From Actinomadura xylanilytica (GTDB lineage Bacteria; Actinomycetota; Actinomycetes; Streptosporangiales; Streptosporangiaceae), in the NCBI RefSeq assembly GCF_030283145.1, contig NZ_JASNWE010000005.1, positions 372,001 to 436,000 of the forward strand: DNA of 64,000 bases, read 5' to 3'. This document shows, one piece after another, positions 25,362-33,639 of the stretch. The translations under genes were made by a program, and so were the position numbers. Each line of letters begins with the position of its first letter. Within the stretch, counting starts at the first letter, position 1. Under the pieces are notes generated by a model, which had not been told where the DNA came from, searched no databases, and saw only the letters and a program-made list of their open reading frames with translations.

Positions 25362-25849
25362 GGCCGTACTACGAGTTCGGGCACCGGGTGACGTTCGCCG
25401 AGACCAACGTCGTCGGCAACGTGTACTTCACCGGCTACCTGTCCTGGCAGGGCGCCTGCCGCGAGCTCTTCCTCGCCGACAAGGCCCCGCAGGTCATCGA
25501 CCGGTTGCATCGCGATCTGGCCCTGGTCACCGTGTCGTGCTCGTGCGAGTACTTCTCCGAGCTCTTCGCGCTCGACGAGGTGTCGGTGCGGATGACCCTC
25601 GTCCGCCAGGAGGGCAACCAGATGACCATGGCCTTCGACTACTACCGGGTGGGCCGGGGCCCGGCGCTCCTGGTCGCGCGGGGCGAGCAGACGGTCGCGT
25701 GCATGGTCCGGACGGGCGACGGGCTCGTCCCGGAGAAGATCCCGGACGAGCTCGGCGCAGCCCTGCGCCCCTATATCGCGCGGACCGAGAACGGCGAGAT
25801 CACGCTGCGCACCGCGGGCGAGCCCCCGGCCGGCCCGGCGGAGCAGTAG
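25358..25849 (+). CDS. Enediyne-type hotdog thioesterase (SgcE10/CalE7 family)
   Basis: This 163-aa single-hotdog thioesterase ends the five-gene cassette, starting with GTG inside the PKSE stop (GTGA). The N-terminus TFAETNVVGNVYFTGYLSWQ matches the enediyne TEBC family (4-hydroxybenzoyl-CoA thioesterase-like), including the conserved Asn-Tyr-Phe and a following Arg (ACRELF). It hydrolyses and releases the polyene from the PKSE-bound ACP; the partner enzymes in C-1027 and calicheamicin yield heptaene-type products. The C-terminal 20 residues are Pro/Ala-rich and probably flexible. Confidence 0.95.
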   Translation: MRPYYEFGHRVTFAETNVVGNVYFTGYLSWQGACRELFLADKAPQVIDRLHRDLALVTVSCSCEYFSELFALDEVSVRMTLVRQEGNQMTMAFDYYRVGRGPALLVARGEQTVACMVRTGDGLVPEKIPDELGAALRPYIARTENGEITLRTAGEPPAGPAEQ

Positions 25850-25937
25850 GGCCGCCTTCCGGCGTCCCGCCCGGCCTGTCACATTCCGGCGGGCCGCCCA
25901 GTCCTACTGATGACGACTCGGTGGGAAGGAGCCCAGC

Positions 25938-27050
25938 ATGAGTGCGAAGGTTGTCATCGTGGGAGCGGGTTACGCGGGGGTGAGCGCGGCCAAGAGGCTC
26001 GCCCGGGACGACGTGGAGGTCACCGTCGTGAACCCGCGTCCCGACTTCGTCGAGCGGATCCGCCTGCACCAGCTCATGGCCGGGAACCATCCGGCGACGC
26101 GGCCGCTCGCCTCGCTGCTGCCGCGTTCGACGGCGCTGGTGCGGGACTCGGCGCGGACGATCGACGCCGATCGGAAGAAGGTGGAGCTCGGCGGCGGCGG
26201 GACCGTCGACTACGACTACCTCATCTACGCCGCCGGCAGCCGGAGCCGCCTCGACCTCGTGCCGGGAGCGTCCGAGCACGCGGTGAACGTGGGTGGTCTC
26301 CAGGACGCGATCACCGCCCGGAAGCGGCTCGACGGGCTTCCCCGCGGGTCGTCCGTCACGATCATCGGCGGCGGGCTGACCGGCGTGGAACTGGCCGCCG
26401 AACTCGCCGAACTCCGGACGCACCGCGTCCACCTGGTCACCGGCGGGGCGATCGCCGCCAGCGTGGGCGAGGGGGGCCGGCGGTACATCCGGCGCCATCT
26501 CGCCGCGCTCGGGGCCGAGGTGACCGAGGACGCCGCGGTGGCCGAGGTCCAGGCGGCCAAGGTCGTGCTGGCGGACGGCCGGGTGCTGCGCAGCGACCTC
26601 GCGGTGATGACGGCGGCGTTCGAGACGCCCGCGCTGGCCCGGGACAGCGGCCTGAGGGTCGGCTTTGGGGGCGCCCTCGCGGTCGACCGGACGCTGGTCA
26701 GCGCGAGCAGTCCCGCCATCGTCGGCGCGGGCGACGCGTCCTGGATCGGCGCGGGCCCGCTGCGCATGAGCTGCCAGGCGGCGATCCCGCTCGGCGCGCA
26801 CGCCGCGCAGACCGTCCTGCACCTGATCGACGGCACCGAGCCCCGGCCGGTGCGCCCCAAGTTCACCTCGCAGTGCGTCAGCCTCGGCCGGCGCTCGGCC
26901 CTGTGGCAGCGCACGAGGCTCTCCGACGAACCGGCATCGCTGATCGTGACCGGACGGGCGGGAGCGCTCATCAAAGAACAGATCTGCCGCTCGACGCTCC
27001 GCCTCGCCCTGAACCCCAGGCTCACACGGCTGAGCTACGGCTGGACGTGA
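25938..27050 (+). CDS. FAD/NAD(P)-dependent oxidoreductase (NDH-2 / AIF-like)
   Basis: This 370-aa pyridine nucleotide-disulfide-type flavoprotein has an N-terminal FAD-binding motif VIVGAGYAGVSAAK at residues 6-19 and the ATG motif region YLIYAAGSRS near 100. The second nucleotide-binding motif TIIGGGLTGVELAAEL is near 140, and IVGAGDASWIG near 260 gives the C-terminal flavin contact. No redox-active CxxC is seen, so it resembles the NDH-2/FSP1-like group oxidising NAD(P)H with a quinone or small acceptor. GGAAGGAG precedes the ATG. It lies 88 bp after the thioesterase gene, so it may be read through from the enediyne operon, but it is a common stand-alone gene. Confidence 0.85.
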   Translation: MSAKVVIVGAGYAGVSAAKRLARDDVEVTVVNPRPDFVERIRLHQLMAGNHPATRPLASLLPRSTALVRDSARTIDADRKKVELGGGGTVDYDYLIYAAGSRSRLDLVPGASEHAVNVGGLQDAITARKRLDGLPRGSSVTIIGGGLTGVELAAELAELRTHRVHLVTGGAIAASVGEGGRRYIRRHLAALGAEVTEDAAVAEVQAAKVVLADGRVLRSDLAVMTAAFETPALARDSGLRVGFGGALAVDRTLVSASSPAIVGAGDASWIGAGPLRMSCQAAIPLGAHAAQTVLHLIDGTEPRPVRPKFTSQCVSLGRRSALWQRTRLSDEPASLIVTGRAGALIKEQICRSTLRLALNPRLTRLSYGWT

Positions 27051-27095
27051 CGCCCGGCCGAACGTGCGTCCATCCGGCTGCACGCGACGCCGGAC

Positions 27096-27998
27096 TCAGC
27101 CGGGCGCGCCGGTCCGGCCCGGCCCGGCGAACGCCCGCCGGCCGTGCACGAGCAGCTCGCGCACGGCCGGACCGTGCGCGCTCCTCCAGACGAGGGCGAG
27201 CAGCGCGGGCGTCCCGACGTCGTCGATGGTGACGGCGGTGAGCCGGTCGCGGTAGTGGACGGCCATCGAATCGCTGAGCACGGCGACGGCGAGCCCGCGG
27301 GCGGCGAGGTCGGCGATGGCGTCGGGGGCGCTGGCCTGGAGCGCGATCGCGGGGTGGAGGTCCTGCGCGGCGCAGGCCCGGTCGAACACCGTGCGCAGGC
27401 CGGTGCCCGGCGGCATGCACACGATCGGATGGCCGGCCAGGTCGCGCAGGGCGACGTGCCCCCGGCCCGCCAGGGGGTGCCCGGCCGGGACCGCCGCGAC
27501 GAGCCGCTCGCTGGTGATCGTCAGCGCCTCCAGCCCCTCGGGGGTGGCGCTCGCGGTCCCGATGAGGGCCAGGTCGACGGTGCCGGCGCGCACCTCCTCG
27601 ACGAGCCGGTCGGAGCGGTCCTCCAGCAGCGAGATCTCCACGCCGGGATGCGCCCGGTGGAAGGCGGCGAGGGCGTCGAACAGCGGCGTGAGGGTGCAGC
27701 CCATGACCATGCCGACGGTCAGCCCGCCCCGGATCAGGCCGGTCACCTCGCCGACCGCCTGGCCGACGGCCTTGGCGGCGGCGAGCGCGTCGCGGGCGTG
27801 TTCGAGCGCGGCCTTCCCCGCGACGGTGAGGGTGGCGGCGCGCGCCGACCGGTCGAACAGCTCGGCGCCGAGCTCCCGTTCTAGCCGGCGGATCTGGGCG
27901 CTGACGCCGGACTGGCTGATGTGCACCCGTTCGGCCGCCCGGGTGAAGTTCCGCTCCTCGGCCACCGCGACGAAGTACTCGAGCTGCCTCAGTTCCAT
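27096..27998 (-). CDS. LysR-family transcriptional regulator
   Basis: The 300-aa regulator has a typical N-terminal winged helix (MELRQLEYFVAVAEERNFTR; QSGVSAQIRRLERELG) followed by a periplasmic-binding-protein-like effector domain (LTVGMVMGCTLTPLFDALAA; IVCMPPGTGLRTVF). It converges with the flavoprotein gene (45-bp gap) and diverges from a SnoaL/NTF2-like gene at 28101. The shared 102-bp gap contains a CAGAT-CC-ATCTG palindrome, so that gene is its probable target. The inducer is unknown. Confidence 0.88.
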   Translation of the reverse strand: MELRQLEYFVAVAEERNFTRAAERVHISQSGVSAQIRRLERELGAELFDRSARAATLTVAGKAALEHARDALAAAKAVGQAVGEVTGLIRGGLTVGMVMGCTLTPLFDALAAFHRAHPGVEISLLEDRSDRLVEEVRAGTVDLALIGTASATPEGLEALTITSERLVAAVPAGHPLAGRGHVALRDLAGHPIVCMPPGTGLRTVFDRACAAQDLHPAIALQASAPDAIADLAARGLAVAVLSDSMAVHYRDRLTAVTIDDVGTPALLALVWRSAHGPAVRELLVHGRRAFAGPGRTGAPG

Positions 27999-28020
27999 GA
28001 CTGCTGATTCTAGCTTCGAT

Positions 28021-28032
28021 CAGATCCATCTG
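28021..28032. promoter_or_regulatory. Candidate LysR operator
   Basis: CAGAT-CC-ATCTG, a perfect 5-bp-arm dyad, lies 22 bp upstream of the LysR start in the divergent gap to the NTF2-like gene. The position suits autoregulation and control of the divergent gene. Confidence 0.35.
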
Positions 28033-28100
28033 TTGGACTTCTGACGGGTGACTGGGCACGCTGGACGAGCGAGCACGAAGCCCGACCTCAGGAGGAACCA

Positions 28101-28475
28101 ATGCCGGAATACGAGAAGGCCATGCGGCCCGAGGACATCACGCGCTTGTTCGTCGAGCGCTCCAACGCCGGCGACGCCGCCGGGGTCGCCGCGCTCTACG
28201 AGCGGGACGCGGTGATGGCCTTCCCGCCGGGGGAGCGGACGGTCGGCCGGGACGCCATCCGCGCCCTGTGGGAGAAGGTGCTGGCCGGCCGTCCCCACTT
28301 CGAGCCGGAGCAGCCGCTGCCGACGCTGGTCAGCGACGGCATCGCCCTCACCTCCACCCCGCCCAAGGACGGCTCCGGCGCCCGCGCGCAGGTCGTCCGG
28401 CGCCAGCCCGACGGGAGCTGGCTGCGCCTGCTCGACCAGCCCGAGTTCGTCTCGCCGGTCAGGGACGGGGCCTGA
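28101..28475 (+). CDS. NTF2-like / SnoaL-type small protein
   Basis: The 124-aa protein starts with a helix and AALYERDAVMAFP, then GRDAIRALWEKVL, the usual layout of the cone-shaped NTF2/SnoaL fold used in small ketosteroid-isomerase-like enzymes and limonene-epoxide-hydrolase relatives. GGAGG sits close before the ATG. It is divergent from a LysR regulator and its last 17 bp overlap tail-to-tail with the sigma factor-recombinase fusion gene. The reaction is unknown. Confidence 0.75.
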   Translation: MPEYEKAMRPEDITRLFVERSNAGDAAGVAALYERDAVMAFPPGERTVGRDAIRALWEKVLAGRPHFEPEQPLPTLVSDGIALTSTPPKDGSGARAQVVRRQPDGSWLRLLDQPEFVSPVRDGA

Positions 28476-30423
28476 GCCGCCGCAGTGTGAAGCCGTCGCC
28501 CGCCGGGTCCAGCGACCTGGTGGCCTGCTTGAACAGGTGCTCGGCCCGCGGGTAGGACAGCCGGCGGCGGCCCGTCTCCGGGCACAGGTCGGCGGGCTGC
28601 GGCGCGCGGGCGGGGGAGGGCCGCCGGTCGGAGAGGAACAGCGGCCCGCGGGCCCGTCCGGCCACGAGCCGGGGGAGCAGCCGGGCGGTCTGCGAACGCC
28701 AGCTCACCCAGGCGTCGCCCGAACGGGCCCGGCGGTCGTCCAGGTCCAGGTCCTCGACGTTCAGCGCCAGGACGGCCGTCACCCCGGCGCCCGACTCGTG
28801 CAGAAGCCGCCACAGGACCAGTTCCCGCAGCGGCAGGCCGGGACGGCTCCAGAGCGCCTCCAGCTCGGCCGGGCCGATCGGCTCCGTCCGGGGACGGGTC
28901 TCCGCGCGCCGGTCGAGTCCCGCATCGAGACCGTCCAGGGACGCCCAGGCGCCGAACGACCGGACGGCCGACCGGTGCCGGTTCCACGTCTTGGCGGCGG
29001 CCCCGCCCCAGGACGTGGCGAACACCCGCGCCACATCGTCGGCGGTCAGGGACTCCAGCGGCATCCGATCACCCAAGGCCAGGCGCAGGCGCCGGAGCGT
29101 CTGCCCGTACGAGCGGACCGTCTCGGCGGTCAGGCCGTCGCGTCCGAGGAAGTCCTGAGCGGCGTCCCCGAGCATGGTCCCAGGCGCGCCGTCCACCTCG
29201 ATCTCGTCCGCGCGGCGCAGCAGGAAGGCGCGCTCGGTGACGTTCCCGGTAAGGGACGCGGCGCGCGCGAACTCCAGCCGCGCCTCCTCGTTCCGGCCGA
29301 GCCGGGCCAGGAGATCGCCCCGGACGCCGGGAAGGAGGTGGTAATCGCGCAGCGACGGATCGGCGGCCAGGGAGTCGACCAGGGCGAGCCCCGCCTCCGG
29401 GCCACGCGCCCTCCCGAGCGCTACGGCCCAGTTGAGCCGCACGACCGAGGTCGGCAGCAGCCGCGCGAGCGCCTCGTACAGGCCCGCGATCCGCGCCCAG
29501 TCGGTGTCGTCGGCGGTCCGCGCCTGCGCGTGGCAGACCGCGATCGCCGCCTGGAGCACGTACGGGCCGGGCGGGCCTCCGATCTCGCGGGCCCGCAGCA
29601 TCGCGGTGAAGCCGCGGCGGATGAGCAGCCGGTCCCAGCGGCCCCGGTTCTGCTCGTCCAGCCGGACGATCCCGCCCGCCGGCCCGATCCGCGCGGCCGA
29701 GCGGGACGCCTGGATCTCCATCAGCGCGACCAGCCCGTGCACCTCGGCCTCGTCCGGCGCCAGCTCGGCCAGCAGCCGGCCCAGCCGCAGCGCCTCCAGG
29801 CAGAGCTCCGGCCGCATCAGATCGTCCCCGGACGTCGCCGAGTAGCCCTCATTGAAGATCAGGTAGATGACCTCCAGCACCGAGGACAGCCGTTCGGCCA
29901 GCTCGGACCGCTCCGGCAGGTCGAACGAGACGCGCTCCTCGGCCAGTGTCCGCTTCGCCGCGGCGATGCGCTGGGCGATCTCCCCCTCCCTGCCGAGGAA
30001 GGCCCGCGCGATCTCCGCGGCCGTGAGGCCGCCGAGCAGCCGCAGCGTCAGCGCGACCCGCGCCTCGGTCGGCAGCACCGGATGGCACGAGATGAACATC
30101 AGCCGCAGGACGTCGTCCTGCTCGGGCTCCGGCCGCCGCTCCAGCTCGTGGGCGAGCTGCTCGTGCTTGCGCTCCAGCCGCTGCGAGCGGCGGATGTGGT
30201 CGACGGCCCGGCGCTTGGCGACGGCCATCAGCCAGGCGCCGGGATTGTCCGGGACGCCGGCCGCGGGCCACTGCTCCAGCGCGGCGACGAGCGCGTCCTG
30301 GGCCAGTTCCTCGGCGAGGCCGACGTCGCGCACCATCCGGGTCAGCCCGGCGATGATCTTGGCCGACTCCAGCTTCCAGACCGCGTCGACCGTGCGGTGC
30401 GCGCCGGTCATCGCGCCGGTCAT
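28459..30423 (-). CDS. ECF42-type sigma factor fused to a truncated, degenerate tyrosine recombinase
   Basis: The product is 654 aa; ECF42 sigma factors normally end near 410. Residues 1-~185 hold sigma-2 (AEELAQDALVAALEQWP; DHIRRSQRLERKHEQLA) and sigma-4 (GLTAAEIARAFLGREGEIAQR). Residues ~185-405 hold the family's C-terminal regulatory extension (FNEGYSATSGDDLMRPELC and TPR-like repeats). From ~415 a tyrosine-recombinase core-binding and catalytic region follows (TAETVRSYGQTLRRLRLALG; LLHESGAGVTAVLALNVEDL; LLPRLVAGRARGPLFLSDRR). The first catalytic Arg is replaced (Gly547), and the protein stops at TLRRLRPRP, where HxLRH and the nucleophilic Tyr should follow. Recombination activity is therefore very unlikely. 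The DGPF gene just upstream is the usual ECF42 partner. I infer a real gene fusion, though an assembly or sequencing artefact is possible. Confidence 0.8.
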   Translation of the reverse strand: MTGAMTGAHRTVDAVWKLESAKIIAGLTRMVRDVGLAEELAQDALVAALEQWPAAGVPDNPGAWLMAVAKRRAVDHIRRSQRLERKHEQLAHELERRPEPEQDDVLRLMFISCHPVLPTEARVALTLRLLGGLTAAEIARAFLGREGEIAQRIAAAKRTLAEERVSFDLPERSELAERLSSVLEVIYLIFNEGYSATSGDDLMRPELCLEALRLGRLLAELAPDEAEVHGLVALMEIQASRSAARIGPAGGIVRLDEQNRGRWDRLLIRRGFTAMLRAREIGGPPGPYVLQAAIAVCHAQARTADDTDWARIAGLYEALARLLPTSVVRLNWAVALGRARGPEAGLALVDSLAADPSLRDYHLLPGVRGDLLARLGRNEEARLEFARAASLTGNVTERAFLLRRADEIEVDGAPGTMLGDAAQDFLGRDGLTAETVRSYGQTLRRLRLALGDRMPLESLTADDVARVFATSWGGAAAKTWNRHRSAVRSFGAWASLDGLDAGLDRRAETRPRTEPIGPAELEALWSRPGLPLRELVLWRLLHESGAGVTAVLALNVEDLDLDDRRARSGDAWVSWRSQTARLLPRLVAGRARGPLFLSDRRPSPARAPQPADLCPETGRRRLSYPRAEHLFKQATRSLDPAGDGFTLRRLRPRP

Positions 30424-30475
30424 CGCGCGGTCCCCGTCCCGGCCGGGGCCCCGGCCGGGACGGCGATGCCGGTGA

Positions 30476-30799
30476 TCAAGGGCCGAAGACCTGCTGGAGG
30501 ATGCTCTCCCCGTCGCCGGTGATCTTGCGGAACCGGCGGGCCAGCTCGATCGCCTCCTCCCGTGACCGGACCTCGACCAGCGCGAAGCCGGCCACCGCCT
30601 CCTTGGCCTCGGCGAAGGGGCCGTCCGTCACGCTGATCTCGCCCCCGGAGGACGTCACCCGGACGCCGCCCGGCTCGAGGCCGCCGGTGGCCAGCAGCAC
30701 GCCCGCGGAGGCCAGCTCCTCGGTGAACCTGCTCATCTCCGTGAACAGGCTCTCGTCCGGGACGGAGTCGGATGCCTTGGTCATCATCAGGTAGCGCAC
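30476..30799 (-). CDS. YCII-related DGPF-domain protein
   Basis: This 107-aa YCII/DGPF protein begins MRYLMMTKAS and carries the signature TDGPFAEAKEAVAGFALVEV. Such proteins are the standard genetic partner of ECF42 sigma factors and are frequently their regulatory target. The gap to the sigma gene is 52 bp on the same strand, so the two probably form an operon. The biochemical activity of the family is not established. The divergent gap upstream carries a perfect 9-bp-arm palindrome. Confidence 0.88.
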   Translation of the reverse strand: MRYLMMTKASDSVPDESLFTEMSRFTEELASAGVLLATGGLEPGGVRVTSSGGEISVTDGPFAEAKEAVAGFALVEVRSREEAIELARRFRKITGDGESILQQVFGP

Positions 30800-30853
30800 G
30801 GGCCGTTCTCCTTCTGATCGGTTGCTCTGCCACCACGTCGAACGACGTTATCC

Positions 30854-30879
30854 GACAGGGAAGGGTGGCGTTCCCTGTC
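30854..30879. promoter_or_regulatory. Large dyad GACAGGGAA-N8-TTCCCTGTC
   Basis: Two perfect 9-bp arms separated by eight bases lie between the divergent DGPF and DUF998 genes. A TATGCT -10-like box for the plus-strand gene begins two bases after it (30881-30886). This is likely the operator of an unidentified dimeric repressor controlling one or both genes. On the minus strand it overlaps TGTCGG, close to the TGTCGA -35 motif reported for ECF42 promoters. Confidence 0.5.
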
Positions 30880-30932
30880 ATATGCTCGGATCGACGTGTG
30901 GGCAGAACCAGTCGGACCCGAGAGGACAGACC

Positions 30933-31610
30933 ATGACCGCCACCGTCCAGACCCCCGCCCACGCCGCCGTCGCCCCGTCCACCCGCGCCCCGTCCACCCG
31001 CGCCCTGCTCACCTGCGCGATCGCCTCGGCGCCGCTGTGGGGGGCCGTCTCCCTGGCCCAGGCCGCCACCCGCGAGGGCTTCGACCTGACCCGCCACCCG
31101 CTGAGCACGCTGAGCAACGGCTCCCTCGGCTGGCTCCAGATCACCAACTTCATGGTCGCCGGCGCCCTGACCATCGCCGGGGCGACCGGGCTGCGCCGGG
31201 CCCTGTCCGGCACCCCGGGAGGCACCTGGGCGCCGCGGCTGATCCGGGTCAACGGGCTCGGCATGATCGCCGCGGGCGCCTTCGTGATGGACCCGGCCGA
31301 CGGCTTCCCGACCGGCACCCCCGCGGGGATGCCCGAGGCCCTCACCTGGCACAGCTACGGTCACATGGCCGCCGGGACGATCGCCTTCACCGCCCTGATC
31401 GCCGCCTGCTACGTGCTGGGCCGCCACTTCAGCCGCGCCGGGAACCGCGGCCACGCCATCGCGTCCCGCGTGGCCGGCACCGCCCTGCTCATCGGGAACG
31501 GCTGGTCGATGACCGGCGGCAAGGGCGGCTCCCTGACCCTGGCCGTCGGCGCCCTCACCGCGATGCTCTGGATCTCCGTGGTCGCCGCCCGCCACCGCCG
31601 CGACGCCTGA
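30933..31610 (+). CDS. DUF998 integral membrane protein
   Basis: This 225-aa protein has about six predicted membrane segments and the DUF998 family pattern. It has an N-terminal APLWGAVSLAQAATREGFD, then RHPLSTLSNGSLGWLQITNF, a central MDPADGFP loop, and a HSYGHMAAGTIAF helix. GAGAGGACAGACC precedes the ATG. The function of DUF998 is unknown; members are widespread in actinomycetes next to sigma or TetR regulators. It diverges from the DGPF-ECF operon across a strong palindrome. Confidence 0.82.
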   Translation: MTATVQTPAHAAVAPSTRAPSTRALLTCAIASAPLWGAVSLAQAATREGFDLTRHPLSTLSNGSLGWLQITNFMVAGALTIAGATGLRRALSGTPGGTWAPRLIRVNGLGMIAAGAFVMDPADGFPTGTPAGMPEALTWHSYGHMAAGTIAFTALIAACYVLGRHFSRAGNRGHAIASRVAGTALLIGNGWSMTGGKGGSLTLAVGALTAMLWISVVAARHRRDA

Positions 31611-31649
31611 ACGCCCGGCCCCGCCCAGGGGCCGGGCCCACCCGGATCG

Positions 31650-32081
31650 TCAGCCGGACCGCTTCAGGCTGTCGATCACGCCTCCGTAGGACGGGCCGTC
31701 CCAGGTGACAACGAGCGCCGACCCGTCCGGCTTGAGCTTCAGGGTGCCGCGCTTGCGGTCGGCGTTCTCGGTGGCGCACTTCAGGGTGAGGACCGGCTTC
31801 GGGGTGCCGGCCCCGGTGATGGTGCCGGGGCAGGCGAGCCGACCGGTCGTCCGCACGGTGTTCCCCGTGATGGTGAGCTCGGCGATCGGGCTCTTGTTGA
31901 TCGGCTTCCAGGTCCCCGCGAGCCCCTTCGAGCCCGCCGGCTCCGCCACCTGCTGCGATTCTTGAGCGGTCGCGGCCAGGGACGGCGTCTCACCGCCGCC
32001 CTTCTCGTCACCGTCACCGCCACAGCCGGACAGCAGGACGGCGGCCAGCCCGAGGGCCGTGACGCTCAGTGTCGTGCGCAT
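31650..32081 (-). CDS. Small secreted lipoprotein
   Basis: The 143-aa product has a lipoprotein signal: a charged MRTTLS start, a hydrophobic core and the lipobox LLSGC with Cys20 for lipidation. The mature part starts with a Gly/Asp/Glu-rich linker, then a compact beta-rich domain (GTWKPINKSPIAELTITG; RLACPGTITG; RGTLKLKPDGSALVV) with two cysteines that could pair. It resembles small lipocalin-like lipoproteins. No function is assigned. Confidence 0.78.
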   Translation of the reverse strand: MRTTLSVTALGLAAVLLSGCGGDGDEKGGGETPSLAATAQESQQVAEPAGSKGLAGTWKPINKSPIAELTITGNTVRTTGRLACPGTITGAGTPKPVLTLKCATENADRKRGTLKLKPDGSALVVTWDGPSYGGVIDSLKRSG

Positions 32082-32154
32082 GCGTGGGCCACACCCTTCT
32101 CGATCTTTGCGAAGCGGGCCCTATCTCAGCACACATCCCCATGACCAGTGCAAA

Positions 32155-33537
32155 TCATCGGGAGCCGGTGAGGTCCCGGCTGACCGCGTCCGTTGCCTCA
32201 CCCGCCACCGGACGCGGAACGAGGACGCGGGCGAGCGCGGCTCCGGCAAGCCCGATCCCCGCGGCCGCGATCAGGACCCGGTTCAGCCCGCCGGACGCGG
32301 TGCCGCCCTGCTGGAACAGCACGCCGAACACCGCGACGCCGAGCGTCTGCCCCAACTGGCGGAACGTGGTCATGGCCCCGGCGGCCATGCCGCCCCGCTC
32401 CGGCGGCAGCGCCGCGAAGACCGCGGCTCCCATCGCCGGTCCCATCAGCCCCACCCCGACACCGGCGACCGCCAGCCCCGCCGCGATGGATCCGGCGGAC
32501 GACCCCGCGTCCAGTCCGGCCTGGAGCGCGCAGCCGATCCCGCTCAGCAGCAGCCCGGTGCCGAGGACCGCGCGCGGCGACCGGCCGTGCAGCCTGCGTC
32601 CGCTGAGCAGCGAGGTGGCGAAGGACGCCAGGGCCAGAGGCAGGAGCGCCAGCCCGGCGCGCACCGGGCCCAGCCCGAGCCCCGACTGGAGCCACACCGA
32701 CGTGTAGACGAGCGCCGCGAAGGCGGCGGTGGAGGCGACCACGCACATCATCACCGCTGAGAAAGAGGCCCGCGAGAACAGCCGCACATCGAGCAGCGGC
32801 GCGGAGGCGCGCAGCTCGATGCGGGCGAAGGCGGCGAGCGCGAGCGCGGCGAGCACCAGCAGACCGATCACCGGGAGCGAAGGCCGGCCGTCCTCACCGG
32901 CCAAGGTCAGGGCGTAGGTGAGCGAGGCCGCGCACAGCGCGAACGCGACCACGCCCGGCAGATCGACACGGGCCGGAGCCGGCCGGCGCTCCGCCGCCGG
33001 AATCCGGAAGGACACCGCGATGGTGGCGACGACGAGCGGAAGGTTGACGAAGAAGACCGCCCGCCAGCCCAGGTACTGGGTGAGCACGCCGCCGAGCACC
33101 GGCCCGGCAGCGGCGGCGAGCCCCGTCACCGCACCGAACACCCCCATCGCCCGGCCCATGTCGGGCCCCCGGTAGACCGCGCCGAGCAGGGCGAACGAGG
33201 TCACGGCCAGAGCCGCACCCCCGATTCCCTGCACCCCGCGGACGGCGATCAACACGCCCGCGTTCGGCGCCAGGCCGCAGCCGAGCGAGGCGGCGCCGAA
33301 CACCGCCAGCCCGGCGATGTACACCGTCCGCGCGCCGAACCGGTCGGTCAGCGACCCCATCGGGAGCATCAGCACGGCCAGGACGAGCGTGTAGACGTTC
33401 GCGACCCACTGGAGCGAGGACAACGGCGCGGACAGCTCGGCTCCGATGCCGGGCAGGGCGACGGACAGCACGGTGGTGTCGAGCAGGAACATGAAGGTGC
33501 CGAGACAGACGGCCGCCAAGGGCCACCACTTGCGCAT
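32155..33537 (-). CDS. MFS drug transporter (DHA2, 14-TM type)
   Basis: This 460-aa major facilitator begins with the DHA2 signature FMFLLDTTVLSVALPGIG. QWVANVYTLVLAVLMLP and motif A (GSLTDRFGART) follow, then motif C (PVLGGVLTQYLGWRAVFFVN). Such proton antiporters export amphiphilic drugs and dyes. It is transcribed away from a double-HTH Lrp/AsnC regulator with a 102-bp shared gap, which is the likely control region. It is too distant from the enediyne block to be called its exporter. Confidence 0.88.
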   Translation of the reverse strand: MRKWWPLAAVCLGTFMFLLDTTVLSVALPGIGAELSAPLSSLQWVANVYTLVLAVLMLPMGSLTDRFGARTVYIAGLAVFGAASLGCGLAPNAGVLIAVRGVQGIGGAALAVTSFALLGAVYRGPDMGRAMGVFGAVTGLAAAAGPVLGGVLTQYLGWRAVFFVNLPLVVATIAVSFRIPAAERRPAPARVDLPGVVAFALCAASLTYALTLAGEDGRPSLPVIGLLVLAALALAAFARIELRASAPLLDVRLFSRASFSAVMMCVVASTAAFAALVYTSVWLQSGLGLGPVRAGLALLPLALASFATSLLSGRRLHGRSPRAVLGTGLLLSGIGCALQAGLDAGSSAGSIAAGLAVAGVGVGLMGPAMGAAVFAALPPERGGMAAGAMTTFRQLGQTLGVAVFGVLFQQGGTASGGLNRVLIAAAGIGLAGAALARVLVPRPVAGEATDAVSRDLTGSR

Positions 33538-33639
33538 GGGACTTCCTCCTAGATCGGTCGCCCCATACGTTCGGAGTCACCGGCCTATCACCGCCAGCAG
33601 TGCCCGTCCTCGCGGCGGAAACTGGCACACTCTCGGCTC

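Noticed and set aside
32155..33537. MFS exporter as the enediyne self-resistance pump
   Set aside because: It lies 6 kb beyond the cluster core next to its own Lrp regulator, with no link to the enediyne genes; two other similar exporters occur further right.
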